DNA of 32,027 bases from an uncultured Rubrobacteraceae bacterium (GTDB lineage Bacteria > Actinomycetota > Rubrobacteria > Rubrobacterales > Rubrobacteraceae): positions 1 through 32,027 of the forward strand of contig CADCVH010000066.1 of NCBI GenBank assembly GCA_902806085.1. Reading direction: 5' to 3'. The position numbers and the translations under genes are program-made. Position 1 is the stretch's first letter. Each line of letters opens with the position of its first letter. Below the pieces are notes generated by a model. The model did not search any database. It saw only the letters and a list, made by a program, of their open reading frames with translations, and was not told the DNA's origin. Below are positions 16,048 to 23,905 of this stretch, piece by piece.

Positions 16048-16815
16048 GTGGACATCATAGACTCGCACGCGCACGTAGACGAGTACGAGGCCTTCGGCTG
16101 GTACGATCCTCCCGAGACGCTGGTAGGGTTGTTGGACGAGGCTGGCATCGCCCAGGCCGTGGTCATGACCTACGCGGATGCGCCGGTTCTCAAACCGGAC
16201 GCGCTGCGCTATCTCTACGAGGCTTGCAAGAAGTATCCGGACCGGCTGATCCCTTACGCGCGCATAAACCCGCACGCTCCCAACGCCGCCGATCTGCTCG
16301 GTGAGGCGATCGTCGACCTCGGCATGAAGGGCTTGAAGATCCACCAGGAGAGCGCCATGGCCGCCGCCCACCACGACTCGGTGGTGCGTCTGGTGAAGAA
16401 GGCCGCCGAGTTCGGCGCCCCTACCCTCTTCCATTCGGGCGACGAGCAACTGAGCCTGCCGTTGCAGTTCGCGAGGCTCGCAGAGGCGGCGCCCGAGGCC
16501 ACGATAATCCTGGCCCACATGGGCGGGTACCATCACACCGAAGACGCTATCGGTGTCTGCGAAAAGTACGAGAACCTGCTTCTTGACACCTCGGCCTGTC
16601 CCTACCCGGACAGGATCGGGGAGGCGGTAGGTCGGGTAGGCGCGCATCGGGTGCTCTTCGGGAGCGACGGTCCGGGCTGTAATCCCGAATTGGAGCTGCG
16701 CAAGATGTCGTACGTGGGGTTGACGGAGAGGGATGAGAGGCTCGTGCTCCACGACAACATCGCGTCGATACTGGAGAGGGTGAGGCACGCGTATCCGGGG
16801 GAGCCGGTCCGGTGA
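16048..16815 (+). CDS. Amidohydrolase family protein (PF04909 type)
   Basis: A 255-residue TIM-barrel metal hydrolase or decarboxylase starting at GTG 16048 behind GGAGAG. A full set of metal ligands can be seen: MDIIDSHAHVDE (His7, His9), TLFHSGDEQ, IILAHMGGYHH and the late VLFGSDGPGCNP. GMKGLKIHQES is the family's barrel strand. Relatives include 4-sulfomuconolactonases, gamma-resorcylate decarboxylases and cyclic amide hydrolases. It is divergent from the GntR gene, shares its operator region, and overlaps the next gene by four bases. It is therefore likely induced with the permease and hydrolases on the other strand. The substrate is unknown. Confidence 0.9.
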   Translation: MDIIDSHAHVDEYEAFGWYDPPETLVGLLDEAGIAQAVVMTYADAPVLKPDALRYLYEACKKYPDRLIPYARINPHAPNAADLLGEAIVDLGMKGLKIHQESAMAAAHHDSVVRLVKKAAEFGAPTLFHSGDEQLSLPLQFARLAEAAPEATIILAHMGGYHHTEDAIGVCEKYENLLLDTSACPYPDRIGEAVGRVGAHRVLFGSDGPGCNPELELRKMSYVGLTERDERLVLHDNIASILERVRHAYPGEPVR

Positions 16816-17561
16816 TCCTCGACGGCCTTGCTATGGTGGGCGACTCCGTCAACGGCTACGGTTTGGGCGTCGAAGAGCTGCTCGCCTCGATGACCACGAG
16901 CGGGATCGACCGCTGCGTGGTAGCCCCGGCCTTGCCTGAGGATTACGGGCTGGAGACCCGGAACGATGCGGTGGCCGCCTCACAGGAGAGGTACCCAGAA
17001 CGGTTGATCGGCCTCTGCCGACTGGACCCGAGACGGCGAGAGGGGGCCATCGCGGAGCTCCGCCGTTGCGTCCTGCGCCTGGGCCTGAAAGGTTTGATGC
17101 TGCATCCGATGGAGGAAGGCTACAGGGTCAACGAGCCGTACGTCGGGCGGGTGCTCGAGGAGGCCGGTTCGCTTGGAGTGCCGGTCGTGGTCGCCGCCGG
17201 ATACCCCTGGGTATCCCACGCCTTGCAGGTCGGCTCCGTCGCCCACCAGGTTCCGGAGACCACCATCGTCATGACCCACGGGGGCCACATAAATATCAGC
17301 GGCCTGGCGCAGGCGGACGCTTTGCTGGCGCTACGGGGGCACGAGAACCTTCACATCTGCACAAACGGGGTGTACCGGCAAGACTATCTGGAGGAATGCG
17401 TGGCCTCCCTCGGCGCCGGAAGGGTTCTCTTTGCTAGCATGTCCCCCGTATTCCATCAGGGCTTCGAGCTCGATCGCGCCCGCGCGATCAGAATGGACGA
17501 GTCAGACCGGTCCCTGGTGCTTGGCGAAAACATGCTCCGTCTCTTGGGTGACGACTCGTAA
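16812..17561 (+). CDS. Amidohydrolase-like protein lacking metal ligands
   Basis: A 249-residue paralogue of the preceding protein, starting at GTG 16812 inside its stop (GTGA overlap), so the two are translated together. The fold text is kept: VEELLASMTTSGIDRCVV, then YPERLIGLCRLDPRRREGAI, LGLKGLMLHPMEEGY and TTIVMTHGGHINI. The metal site is nearly gone. The N-terminal D-x-H-x-H is replaced by ILDGLAMVGDS, the middle His by VVVAAGYP and the final GSD by FASMSP; only THGGH remains. It may be a catalytically dead partner of the first amidohydrolase, a heterodimer subunit, or an enzyme with a changed mechanism. Confidence 0.88.
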   Translation: MILDGLAMVGDSVNGYGLGVEELLASMTTSGIDRCVVAPALPEDYGLETRNDAVAASQERYPERLIGLCRLDPRRREGAIAELRRCVLRLGLKGLMLHPMEEGYRVNEPYVGRVLEEAGSLGVPVVVAAGYPWVSHALQVGSVAHQVPETTIVMTHGGHINISGLAQADALLALRGHENLHICTNGVYRQDYLEECVASLGAGRVLFASMSPVFHQGFELDRARAIRMDESDRSLVLGENMLRLLGDDS

Positions 17562-17576
17562 ATCGGCCCTCCGATT
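17561..17576 (+). terminator. Hairpin after the amidohydrolase pair
   Basis: AATCGG-CCCT-CCGATT begins at the last base of the second amidohydrolase stop codon. It is a perfect 6-bp stem without a T-run; weak terminator candidate. Confidence 0.35.
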
Positions 17577-17741
17577 GTAAGCAGGGTCCGGCGGGGGTGC
17601 TCCCGGGTTGTCCCGGCGCGAGAAGAGAGTAAGAACTCGCAAACCGGCGCAAGATTTCCCGGCGCCCGCTTGACCTACGACGAGCGCCTGCACGGAGGCC
17701 GAAGCCCGCGAGCGTACCTGGGCAAGGCTCACGCGCCTCCG

Positions 17742-18221
17742 CAGACACCACCAAGGTCGCTGGGTACAAGAGGTCGCGGGATCCCGGCTGGCAGGGGAGA
17801 CGTGGGGAAGAGGGGCTCAAGATACTGGCGCCGATCTTCCGCACCGTCGACGACGAAGATAGCGGCAAGAAGACGCGCGCTCCGCTCCTAGGTCGTCAAG
17901 GTCTTCGACGTCTCCCAGACCGATCCCCCGTCCCCGGCGCCCCCGCCGCCCCCGCCGGAGAGACCCAAGCCGAGGGCCCTCCGAGGCAACACTGACGCGG
18001 CACGGGCTCTCGGGCGTTCTCTGCTCGACTTTTGCGAGTCCGAGGGCGTGCCGGTCTCGGAGGACGACGCGGAGCTCGACAGGCTCTTCCCGGACGCCAA
18101 CGGCGTCTACATGTCGCGGGAGAAGCGCATAGTTCTCAGGAGCGCCCTCTCGGCCGACGGGAGGGCGAGGACCCTCACCCACGAGCTAGCCCACCACCTG
18201 CTCCACCGCATCCGGCGATAA
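17742..18221 (+). pseudogene. ArdC/ImmA-like antirestriction or metallopeptidase relic
   Basis: From about 17742 the text VAGYKRSRDPGWQGRRGEEGLKILAPIFRTVDDEDSGKK resembles the ArdC-like block GRQVRKGEKGIKILAPV. Past 17890, in another frame and right after an in-frame TAG, it continues VKVFDVSQTDPPSP, a proline-rich linker, LLDFCESEGVPVSEDD, NGVYMSREKRIVLRSALS and a zinc-peptidase helix LTHELAHHLLHR ending at TAA 18221. Such proteins (ArdC N-terminal domain plus ImmA/IrrE-type peptidase) travel on plasmids and integrative elements. The frameshift and the missing N-terminus make it a pseudogene. It marks a decayed mobile element beside the catabolic cluster. Confidence 0.65.
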
Positions 18222-18264
18222 TGTAGCAGCTCTGTATTCTCCCGGAGTTGATCGACGGGACAGG

Positions 18265-19161
18265 TCACCCGTTGCCATCTTCGAACCGCATTCCCATCGC
18301 CGTCCGCCCGGATCTCTGGAGCCAGGCATCGAAGTTCAGCAACCCGGGATGCGTTTTGCGCAAGCCGTCGATGTCCGCGGCACCGGCCAAAGGCCCTTGG
18401 TCGACCAGTCTAACCAGCTTTTGCAGGAAGTCGTTGCCTTGAAGGACCTCATCCGGAAAGCGGCGGTACGAGATGGCCCGATTGGCCGCGCGACCGAACT
18501 TGGCGGCGAGATCATCACCGGTGACACTGTCACCGGCAAGCTCGAGGGTCCGGCCACGATAGGCGGCTCGATCGGCGAAGATGTCGGCGGCGATCTTGCC
18601 TATATCCTCAACGGCGATGAACTGCATGGCTTGATCTGGCCTCATAAAGAAGGTCAGCCTGCCTTGCGCGACCCCGAAATCCGGCACGAGCAGGATCTCC
18701 ATGAAGGTGCTCGGCCTGAGAATGGTGCTGTCGATCGCGAGGCCGCGGACGTGGTCCTCCACCCGCGATTTGCTCTCGAAGTGGCCGACCCCCGTCTTGG
18801 AGCCGGCCGCGTTGGACGAAGAGTAGACGAGGTGCTCAACGCCCGCGTCCATCGCCGCATCCGCCACCGTCTTACCGAAACGCACTTCATCGGCGTCGCT
18901 AACGTCGTACACGAACTGGCCCGAACTCGGCAGAACGCTGAAGACCCCGTATGCGCCGGCCACCGCGGCACGCACGGACGCGGTATCGGCGAGATCGCCT
19001 CGCACCGTCTCGATGCCCGCGGCCGACAACGCCCGAGCCTTGGGGCTGTCAGGGTCGCGCACCAAAGCCCGGACATGCCAGCCGTCTTCCTTGAGTGCCG
19101 CGGCGACCGATCCCCCCTGCTGTCCGGTAGCACCAAGCACCAACACCGCTTTATCGCCCAC
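18265..19161 (-). CDS. NmrA-family NAD(P)-binding protein
   Basis: A 298-residue atypical short-chain dehydrogenase of the NmrA/HSCARG or NAD(P)H:quinone oxidoreductase type. The Rossmann motif VLVLGATGQQGGSVAAAL (6-23) is followed by HVRALVRDPDSPKARAL, the D-L-A segment GDLADTASVRAAVAGAYGVF and VEHLVYSSSNAAGSKTGVGHFESKSRVEDHVRG. The active-site Tyr-x3-Lys of classical SDRs is absent, as usual for this group, which may act as redox sensors rather than enzymes. GTG 19161 has GGGAG five bases before it. It stands alone with no obvious operon partner. Confidence 0.9.
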   Translation of the reverse strand: MGDKAVLVLGATGQQGGSVAAALKEDGWHVRALVRDPDSPKARALSAAGIETVRGDLADTASVRAAVAGAYGVFSVLPSSGQFVYDVSDADEVRFGKTVADAAMDAGVEHLVYSSSNAAGSKTGVGHFESKSRVEDHVRGLAIDSTILRPSTFMEILLVPDFGVAQGRLTFFMRPDQAMQFIAVEDIGKIAADIFADRAAYRGRTLELAGDSVTGDDLAAKFGRAANRAISYRRFPDEVLQGNDFLQKLVRLVDQGPLAGAADIDGLRKTHPGLLNFDAWLQRSGRTAMGMRFEDGNG

Positions 19162-19545
19162 CTTTTCTCCCTATCGTGCTGTTCAGCTGTCACGACTATT
19201 GACCCGTCAGGTACTGGCTACGGGCGACTCCCGGAAACGGGGGTCGGCGTCTCGCCGCCCGGGACTCCTCTCATTAAGGCAAAGCTCCCTCCGAGCGAGC
19301 GTCACGAGGGCGTTTTCGAGGACCGGAAAGATTACACGTCGTGCGCGGGTTTGCGGCAAACGATGCTGCGCGCCTGGCCAACGGAATCGAAGGGCCGGTC
19401 TGACACCCCTTACCCACCCGTTCGTGTCCTCGGTAGTGCCCCTCCCAGAACCGCCAGACTTTGCCGTCTGCGCCACGAAGCTTATCGTTCACAGCGTTTT
19501 CCTCCCCGAGAATCCGCGGGCGCCTCTTCGAAGCCGAGGCCGACC
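19162..19545. other. Stretch without a recognisable gene
   Basis: I find no frame with both a ribosome site and family resemblance. A minus-strand fragment near 19440-19490 (NDKLRGADGKVWRFWEGHY) reads like protein but breaks down at once. The cyclase gene ends at the right edge. Confidence 0.4.
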
Positions 19546-20430
19546 CTAGTCCCGGCGAACCGGGGAGACGGCGAACACCCTCGTGGGGCCTCCGCTTCCG
19601 CCCTCGTGCTTGGGGCCGCCGACGATGATGGTCGCACCGGAAGCGTCGACCTCGCCCAGGTTCGCTATGTTCTCCAGGCCGTACTTCCCGGCCGGCAGCG
19701 CCGTGCGATGGACCTCGATCTCCGTGGACACGCCGCGGTCCAGGCTAATGGTATCAACCCCGAGGCCTACGATGCTCCGCCTGCGGACGAGGAACTCTCC
19801 GGCCTCTGGCGTGAAGGCGGGGAAGTGCAGCGTCCCCGAGGCGTCGGCGTTGAGGAACGAATCGGGGTCGGAGAGACGCTCCTCCCAGCCCGAGTACATG
19901 GCGACGAACGCGCCCTCGGGCAGCCGGCCGTGCCGCCTCTCCCACGCGCGGATGTCGTCCACCGTGACCCCGGCGTCCTCGTCGGAGGCCGCCCTCCTGG
20001 AGATGTCTACCACGGCCAGGGGCGCGAAGAAGTCCTCCGCCGGGAGCTGATCGGTGGTCAACCCGCCGTTGGATGCATGGAACGGCGCGTCGATGTGCGT
20101 GCCGATGTGCTCCCCGTAACGAAGAGCATAGGAGTTGAGGCCGTCTTCCTCGACGGTGGTGTTCACCTCTATCTCTAACGGGTCCTGCCCAGGGTACACC
20201 GGGAAATTCGGCCCGTGGGTGTGCGTGAGGTCCCGGACCTCGAACGGGCCGCCCAGCGCGCCCACGGCAGCGGTCTGCGTGGCGCCGGCCGGTTGCGTGG
20301 CGGCGCTCTGCGTCCGCGCGCAGCCGGCCGGCGCGACTATGCCGGCGATCGCCGCCGCTCCCGCCAAACCGAAGAATTTACGTCTGCTGAGGGATGCTCC
20401 GGCCCGATCCATCATCCGCGGTGAACACAT
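19546..20430 (-). CDS. Cyclase family protein (kynurenine formamidase-like), Tat lipoprotein
   Basis: A 294-residue protein of the PF04199 cyclase/kynurenine-formamidase family, with ATG 20430 behind AGGAGAG. The N-terminus is an export signal: SRRKFFGLAGAAAIAGIVAPAGC (15-37), with a twin-arginine motif and a lipobox (APAG-Cys37). The enzyme probably sits outside the cell, attached to the membrane. The catalytic metal site HIGTHIDAPFH (108-118) is intact, preceded by LTHTHGPNFPVYPG. VDTISLDRG and the C-terminal ANLGEVDASGATIIVGGP are also family blocks. Cytosolic relatives hydrolyse formylkynurenine or cyclic esters and amides. An exported version suggests action on an environmental substrate. 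An 11-bp repeat box lies 250 bases upstream. Confidence 0.9.
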   Translation of the reverse strand: MCSPRMMDRAGASLSRRKFFGLAGAAAIAGIVAPAGCARTQSAATQPAGATQTAAVGALGGPFEVRDLTHTHGPNFPVYPGQDPLEIEVNTTVEEDGLNSYALRYGEHIGTHIDAPFHASNGGLTTDQLPAEDFFAPLAVVDISRRAASDEDAGVTVDDIRAWERRHGRLPEGAFVAMYSGWEERLSDPDSFLNADASGTLHFPAFTPEAGEFLVRRRSIVGLGVDTISLDRGVSTEIEVHRTALPAGKYGLENIANLGEVDASGATIIVGGPKHEGGSGGPTRVFAVSPVRRD

Positions 20431-20997
20431 ACTCTCTCCTCTTGTCTAGGGTTGCGCAAGTACACGAAACGTCTGTCTTTCCATGCCAGCGCCGCTTCGC
20501 TGACGCGCTCTACACCTCCGGCTTGTTGCCCACTACTCCCATCGCCCGAGGACTTGCTCGGGTTCTCTCCATCGATTACCTCCTATCCGACGGTTACTCA
20601 CGCGGACCGACCTCCTGCGGGAACTCTTGCCACCGGCGTCCGAAAGCACCCGTCCCAGTCGAACTCCTGAGCCTCCGCCGGACACGCTACCGCCGCAGCG
20701 TGACGAGGGTGTGAAGAGGACGTGACGGGCGAAGGGCGCACCGGTACCCTGCCGGCGAGGCGAGTGGGCATTGGGCTTATCGGTTCGTAGCTTCGCGGAT
20801 GGGGACCTGCATCTATTCGCGGCTCAAGAGCTGCTCCGCTTCCGAGGTCGCGGCGATGATCGGGGGTTGGTGCGCCACTCGAGGGACAAATTCGGCCATA
20901 AATAGCGCACCGTATGACCGCAGCCGAGCCTGGCAATAACCGCGAAAGTCCCCGCGTCCCTCCGACTGGCTGGAAAGCCCCGGAAGCGGCATTTTCC
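20431..20997. other. Non-coding stretch upstream of the cyclase
   Basis: No gene was recognised. It contains the minus-strand repeat box at 20684-20729, and its right part leads into a transposase relic. Frames on both strands are short and unlike known proteins. Confidence 0.4.
20684..20729 (-). promoter_or_regulatory. 11-bp tandem repeat promoter box (cyclase)
   Basis: Read on the minus strand: CCCGTCACGTC, CTCTTCACACC and CTCGTCACGCT (20729 down to 20697), then 7 bases (GCGGCGG) and TAGCGT (20689-20684). Unit length, order and the 7-base gap equal those before the aldolase and the sulfotransferase. It points to the cyclase lipoprotein 254 bases downstream. Confidence 0.6.
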
Positions 20998-21231
20998 CGT
21001 TCCACGCAACGCTCTCTGGCCGGCGCTCCGAAGCTGGGATCGGTTACGAACCCCCACCTGTTCGAGACCAGGCGCAGATCCCCGCAGCCTGAGCTATTCG
21101 CCCTCCAAGACGCGCTCGGCGACGCGGACTGGCTGATGAAAGCCCTTGCGTCGGACGGCTACGCTGGTAGGTCTCGTGGCGGGCCCGAGACGCCGTAGGG
21201 CGTTTTGTTCTCCTACCTGGGGGCGCTTTGG
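20998..21231 (+). pseudogene. C-terminal relic of integrase-type transposase
   Basis: Residues APKLGSVTNPHLFETRRRSPQPELFALQDALGDADWLMKALASDGYAGRS, then FSYLGAL, line up with the end of the relic at 3315-4192 (AKLEAVTNPRLFATPYRTAQPKLFALEALGGGGWLKALRLEGYA, then FPYLEAL). TAG at 21196-21198 interrupts it and the natural stop has become TGG. Only the C-terminal 70 or so residues survive. Third copy of this family in the window. Confidence 0.7.
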
Positions 21232-21369
21232 GGGTCGTTCGCCGTGCCCTTCCGGCTGCGGGTTGTGGTCGCTCGGGGTCTCACGCGCCCGCCCCTTCCA
21301 CGTTGCCCTGGCGCTGCGGATCCGGTGGTGATCCGCGACTGCCGCGCGGTTCGTTCCCGGCACCTCCCG

Positions 21370-21828
21370 CTAGCGGACCCTGGTCGATATCGCCTCGTAT
21401 CCACCGCCGTCCGGGTAGTGCCAGGCACCCTTGAGGACGTTTCCGTCTTCGCTCAGGCTGCCCTCGTAGTAGGCGGGAGAGCCTCTCTCGCCGAACCAGA
21501 TCGTTAGAGTGTCCCCCCTAAGCTCGTAGGTGTAGTCGAGGGTGTCGCCCGTGTGGGAGTAGAAGCGGCTCTTTATGTCCGCGCTCGGCTCCTGTCCCAG
21601 GGGACGCTCGTGGCCGATGACCTCCATGCCCTTGGCCTCCTCCCCGAGGTCGATGCGCTGTATCAGGAAGAAGCCGCCCTCCATCCACTCGTAGGTCACC
21701 GTCCCACGCGTGTCCCCCGAGAGCTCCCACGTGCCGACCAGCCTGTCGAGGGCCCTGAGACCCGGACTCGGCCCTTGCGTCCCCCGCCCGTAACCCGGAA
21801 CGTCGTTGGTGTTGCCGTTGTCCGCCAT
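21370..21828 (-). CDS. DUF1579-like hypothetical protein
   Basis: A 152-residue soluble protein with a lipocalin-like pattern common in actinobacteria: LDRLVGTWELSGDTRGTVTYEWMEGGFFLIQRIDLG, then GMEVIGHERP, SRFYSHTGDTLDYTYELRGDTLTIWFGERGSPAYYEGSLSEDGN and GAWHYPDGGGYEAISTRV. The function is unknown; such proteins often accompany ArsR/SRPBCC genes. I chose ATG 21828 (AAAGGG in front); ATG 21849 is an in-frame alternative. It is the last of four co-directional genes, 98 bases after the DoxX gene, so it probably belongs to the ArsR-controlled operon. Confidence 0.85.
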   Translation of the reverse strand: MADNGNTNDVPGYGRGTQGPSPGLRALDRLVGTWELSGDTRGTVTYEWMEGGFFLIQRIDLGEEAKGMEVIGHERPLGQEPSADIKSRFYSHTGDTLDYTYELRGDTLTIWFGERGSPAYYEGSLSEDGNVLKGAWHYPDGGGYEAISTRVR

Positions 21829-21926
21829 TGCTTTCCCTTTCGACTCCATCTCTTCAACGACACCCGGCGGCGGCGAACCGCGACGGGGGCGCCGCGCTGG
21901 GCGCCGTCCCTCGCTTGAGCCCGCTC

Positions 21927-22364
21927 TCAGCTCCGGAGTCTCGCGCGGACCCCCGAGAGCAGGGACCGCGTCCGTCCCCGCCGGCCATAGGCGACCAGGC
22001 CGCTCACCAGCAACAGGACGATCGGGAGCAGCGGGCTCGCGCCGAGGACGAGCGCGTTGGTCAGGGCCGCGCCCGCCATCAGGCCGATCAGCCCGAGCGC
22101 CGCCGGCCCGGAGAGGCGCGGGATCAGCACCCCGACGGCGCCGGCGAGTTCGAGCGCCCCGACCACGTACCTGAACCACTGGCCGATGCCGATCGTGGCG
22201 AACATCTCCGCCATCGCCGTGTCGCCACCCACCTTGGCCAGCCCCGCCATCGCGAACACGAGCGCCAGCAAAACCTGGAGCGCCCACAGCACGATGTTCG
22301 CGGCGCGCCCCCTGCTCGTCGCCGGCGCGGCCGGTGTCCCGCTCGTGGTACCGATGTCGCCCAC
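21927..22364 (-). CDS. DoxX family membrane protein
   Basis: A 145-residue membrane protein with about four hydrophobic helices: NIVLWALQVLLALVFAMAGLAKV (24-46), then IGQWFRYVVGALELAGAVGVLIP, ALGLIGLMAGAALTNALVLG and LLPIVLLLVSGLVAYGRRG. FAMAGLAKVGG and GALELAGAVGVLIP are the DoxX-like signature. GTG 22364 has an AAGGAGG site. It lies 94 bases after the SRPBCC gene in the ArsR operon. DoxX proteins are linked to redox homeostasis and quinone-related functions in other bacteria; no specific reaction can be assigned here. Confidence 0.88.
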   Translation of the reverse strand: MGDIGTTSGTPAAPATSRGRAANIVLWALQVLLALVFAMAGLAKVGGDTAMAEMFATIGIGQWFRYVVGALELAGAVGVLIPRLSGPAALGLIGLMAGAALTNALVLGASPLLPIVLLLVSGLVAYGRRGRTRSLLSGVRARLRS

Positions 22365-22458
22365 AACGTCCTCCTTCTCGGGTCCTGCATCCCGCCCGAC
22401 CTCGTATCCGCCGAGTCTTCACTTCCTGGCGGCCGTGGTTCGCCCTGTAGGCGCGTGC

Positions 22459-22944
22459 TCAGCAAAGCGAGATCGCGACCCGCTCCAGCAGGTCCATCCC
22501 CTCCTGCATGCCGGCCTCCATCCCGGAGGCCATGTGCGCGTCGCGGTCCTCCTTGCTCGCGTGCTGGACGAGCACCGTCAGGGTCGTGCGCCCGCCAGTC
22601 TCTGCGAACGTGACGGTGTTCAGCGCTTCGCCCTCGGGCATGCCCTCGTAGACCTCGGTTGAGACGATCCGCTCGTCCGGGACGATCTCGCGGTACTCCC
22701 CGCGAAACGCGACCTCAAACCCGCCGTCCGTCACCATCGCGCATCGCCACGCGCCGCCGACGCGCAGGTCGATCTCGGCCACCGTCGTCGTGCCCTGGTC
22801 TCCGCCCCACCAACGCCTGACCAGCTCGGGCGTGGTCCACGCCCTGTACACCAAGTCTTTGGGCGCATCGAACTCCCGCGTAATGAGGATCTGCTCGTCC
22901 CTGGGGAGCGTCACCGTCGCCTTCCCGCTACCCGTCACTTCCAT
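22459..22944 (-). CDS. SRPBCC/AHSA1 family protein
   Basis: A 161-residue START-like fold protein of the AHSA1 group: ITREFDAPKDLVYRAWTTPELVRRWWGG, then VDLRVGGAWRCAM-like text, GEYREIVPDERIVSTEVYEGMPEGEALNTVTFAE and GRTTLTVLVQHASKEDRDAHMASGMEAGM. These proteins have a hydrophobic ligand cavity; most are uncharacterised. Its start (ATG 22944) overlaps the end of the ArsR gene by 17 bases, the classic ArsR-SRPBCC pair known across actinobacteria. This shows translational coupling and a shared regulator. A small hydrophobic ligand sensed by the pair is possible but unproved. Confidence 0.92.
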   Translation of the reverse strand: MEVTGSGKATVTLPRDEQILITREFDAPKDLVYRAWTTPELVRRWWGGDQGTTTVAEIDLRVGGAWRCAMVTDGGFEVAFRGEYREIVPDERIVSTEVYEGMPEGEALNTVTFAETGGRTTLTVLVQHASKEDRDAHMASGMEAGMQEGMDLLERVAISLC

Positions 22945-23302
22945 CCCCTTCCTCCTCCCGCTTGAGTTCCTCCAACACGTCGTCCATTCGGTCGAACCGC
23001 TGCGCCCAGAAACGCTCGTAGCCCCGCACCCAGTCGTGGACGGGCTTGAGGGCTTGGGCGTTGAGCCGGTACAGCCGCCGCCGTCCCTCCCCGCGCACCT
23101 GTACCGCCCCGACCTCCCGGAGCACCCGCAGGTGCTTGGACACCAGCGGCTGGGACATCCCGAGCCGGCGTACGAGCTCGCCCACGGGGCGCTCCCCGGA
23201 GGCGAGGAGGTCCAGGATCTCCCGCCGCCGGGGCTCGGCCACCGCGTTGAACGCGTCCGTCGTAGTCGCCGCCCGTACCACGAAAGGATTATACATAACC
23301 AT
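22928..23302 (-). CDS. ArsR family transcriptional regulator
   Basis: A winged-helix repressor of 124 residues from ATG 23302 (122 from ATG 23296; TTG 23317 also possible). The DNA-binding domain is clear: FNAVAEPRRREILDLLASGERPVGELVRRLGMSQPLVSKHLRVLREVGAVQVRGEGRRRLYRL. No metal-binding cysteines are present, so it is not a metal sensor; it belongs to the SdpR-like group paired with SRPBCC proteins. There is no ribosome site, and both ATG codons lie inside a perfect 16-bp palindrome, so translation is probably leaderless and the protein should repress itself directly. First gene of an operon with SRPBCC, DoxX and DUF1579-like genes. Confidence 0.9.
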   Translation of the reverse strand: MVMYNPFVVRAATTTDAFNAVAEPRRREILDLLASGERPVGELVRRLGMSQPLVSKHLRVLREVGAVQVRGEGRRRLYRLNAQALKPVHDWVRGYERFWAQRFDRMDDVLEELKREEEGDGSDG

Positions 23303-23310
23303 ATGGTTAT
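23295..23310. promoter_or_regulatory. ArsR operator, 16-bp perfect palindrome
   Basis: ATAACCATATGGTTAT is a perfect palindrome that contains the candidate ArsR start codons at 23296 and 23302. Binding there would cover the transcription start. The AT-rich flank supplies a TATATA-like -10 box on the minus strand. Confidence 0.75.
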
Positions 23311-23613
23311 ATATCAAGACTCCATGGCGGTCCGGATCCGCTCGTCCGTGCGGTGCCCCCGTATCGCGACGGGTGAAGAGGCAAACATCGTGGGTCGCCG
23401 GGCCGTCGCCGCCCCGCTTGACGTCCGAGAAGCTGAACCCTACGACGTTCGTCGTCTTGCATAGGAATGGCCTTCAAGGGGCGTTCGGGCGGCCGATCGG
23501 CCGATGCCAGTCATCTTTGCTACCCGAGCATGCTGCAGGTGGCAACACGAACCGCATGGTCTCTCACCAGGGCGCACATTTCGCCGACATGAGGCCGGCG
23601 GAGAACTTTCCCG

Positions 23614-23635
23614 GTTCTGACGGGAGCATGACGGG
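23614..23635 (-). promoter_or_regulatory. Degenerate 11-bp repeat pair
   Basis: On the minus strand CCCGTCATGCT and CCCGTCAGAAC follow each other at 11-bp spacing, like the other boxes. However, the sequence 7 bases on (GTTCTC) is no -10 hexamer and no gene follows. Possibly a decayed box. Confidence 0.35.
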
Positions 23636-23905
23636 GCATGATGAACGAAAGACTTTCCCTGCTACGAGAGGCGGATACGAGCATCGCAGCGCTTCTGTGG
23701 CGGCGCTTGCGGTCTTACCCGCCGGGTTCCCCAGACCCATGAGAAACCGGCGGCGGGTCCGGGCTTCTGACGGTCCTGGCTCCGCGCGGGCGGGGTTACT
23801 GGCCGGGGCTCTGCCGTGGAATGGGAAAACGGCGGAGTATCCGGTCGTCTGCACCGCCTTCGCTCCCCGCGACTCCGGGGCCTCCCCGGCCCCTTGCGCC
23901 GTGCC

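Noticed and set aside
19185-19215. GTCACG and CCCGTCAGG before the NmrA gene
   Set aside because: The two units are 17 bp apart instead of 11, with no matching spacer and TA hexamer.
23564-23854. Minus-strand frame with RTRRRFLMGLG resembling a Tat signal
   Set aside because: The motif is internal, no hydrophobic core or mature domain follows, and there is no ribosome site.
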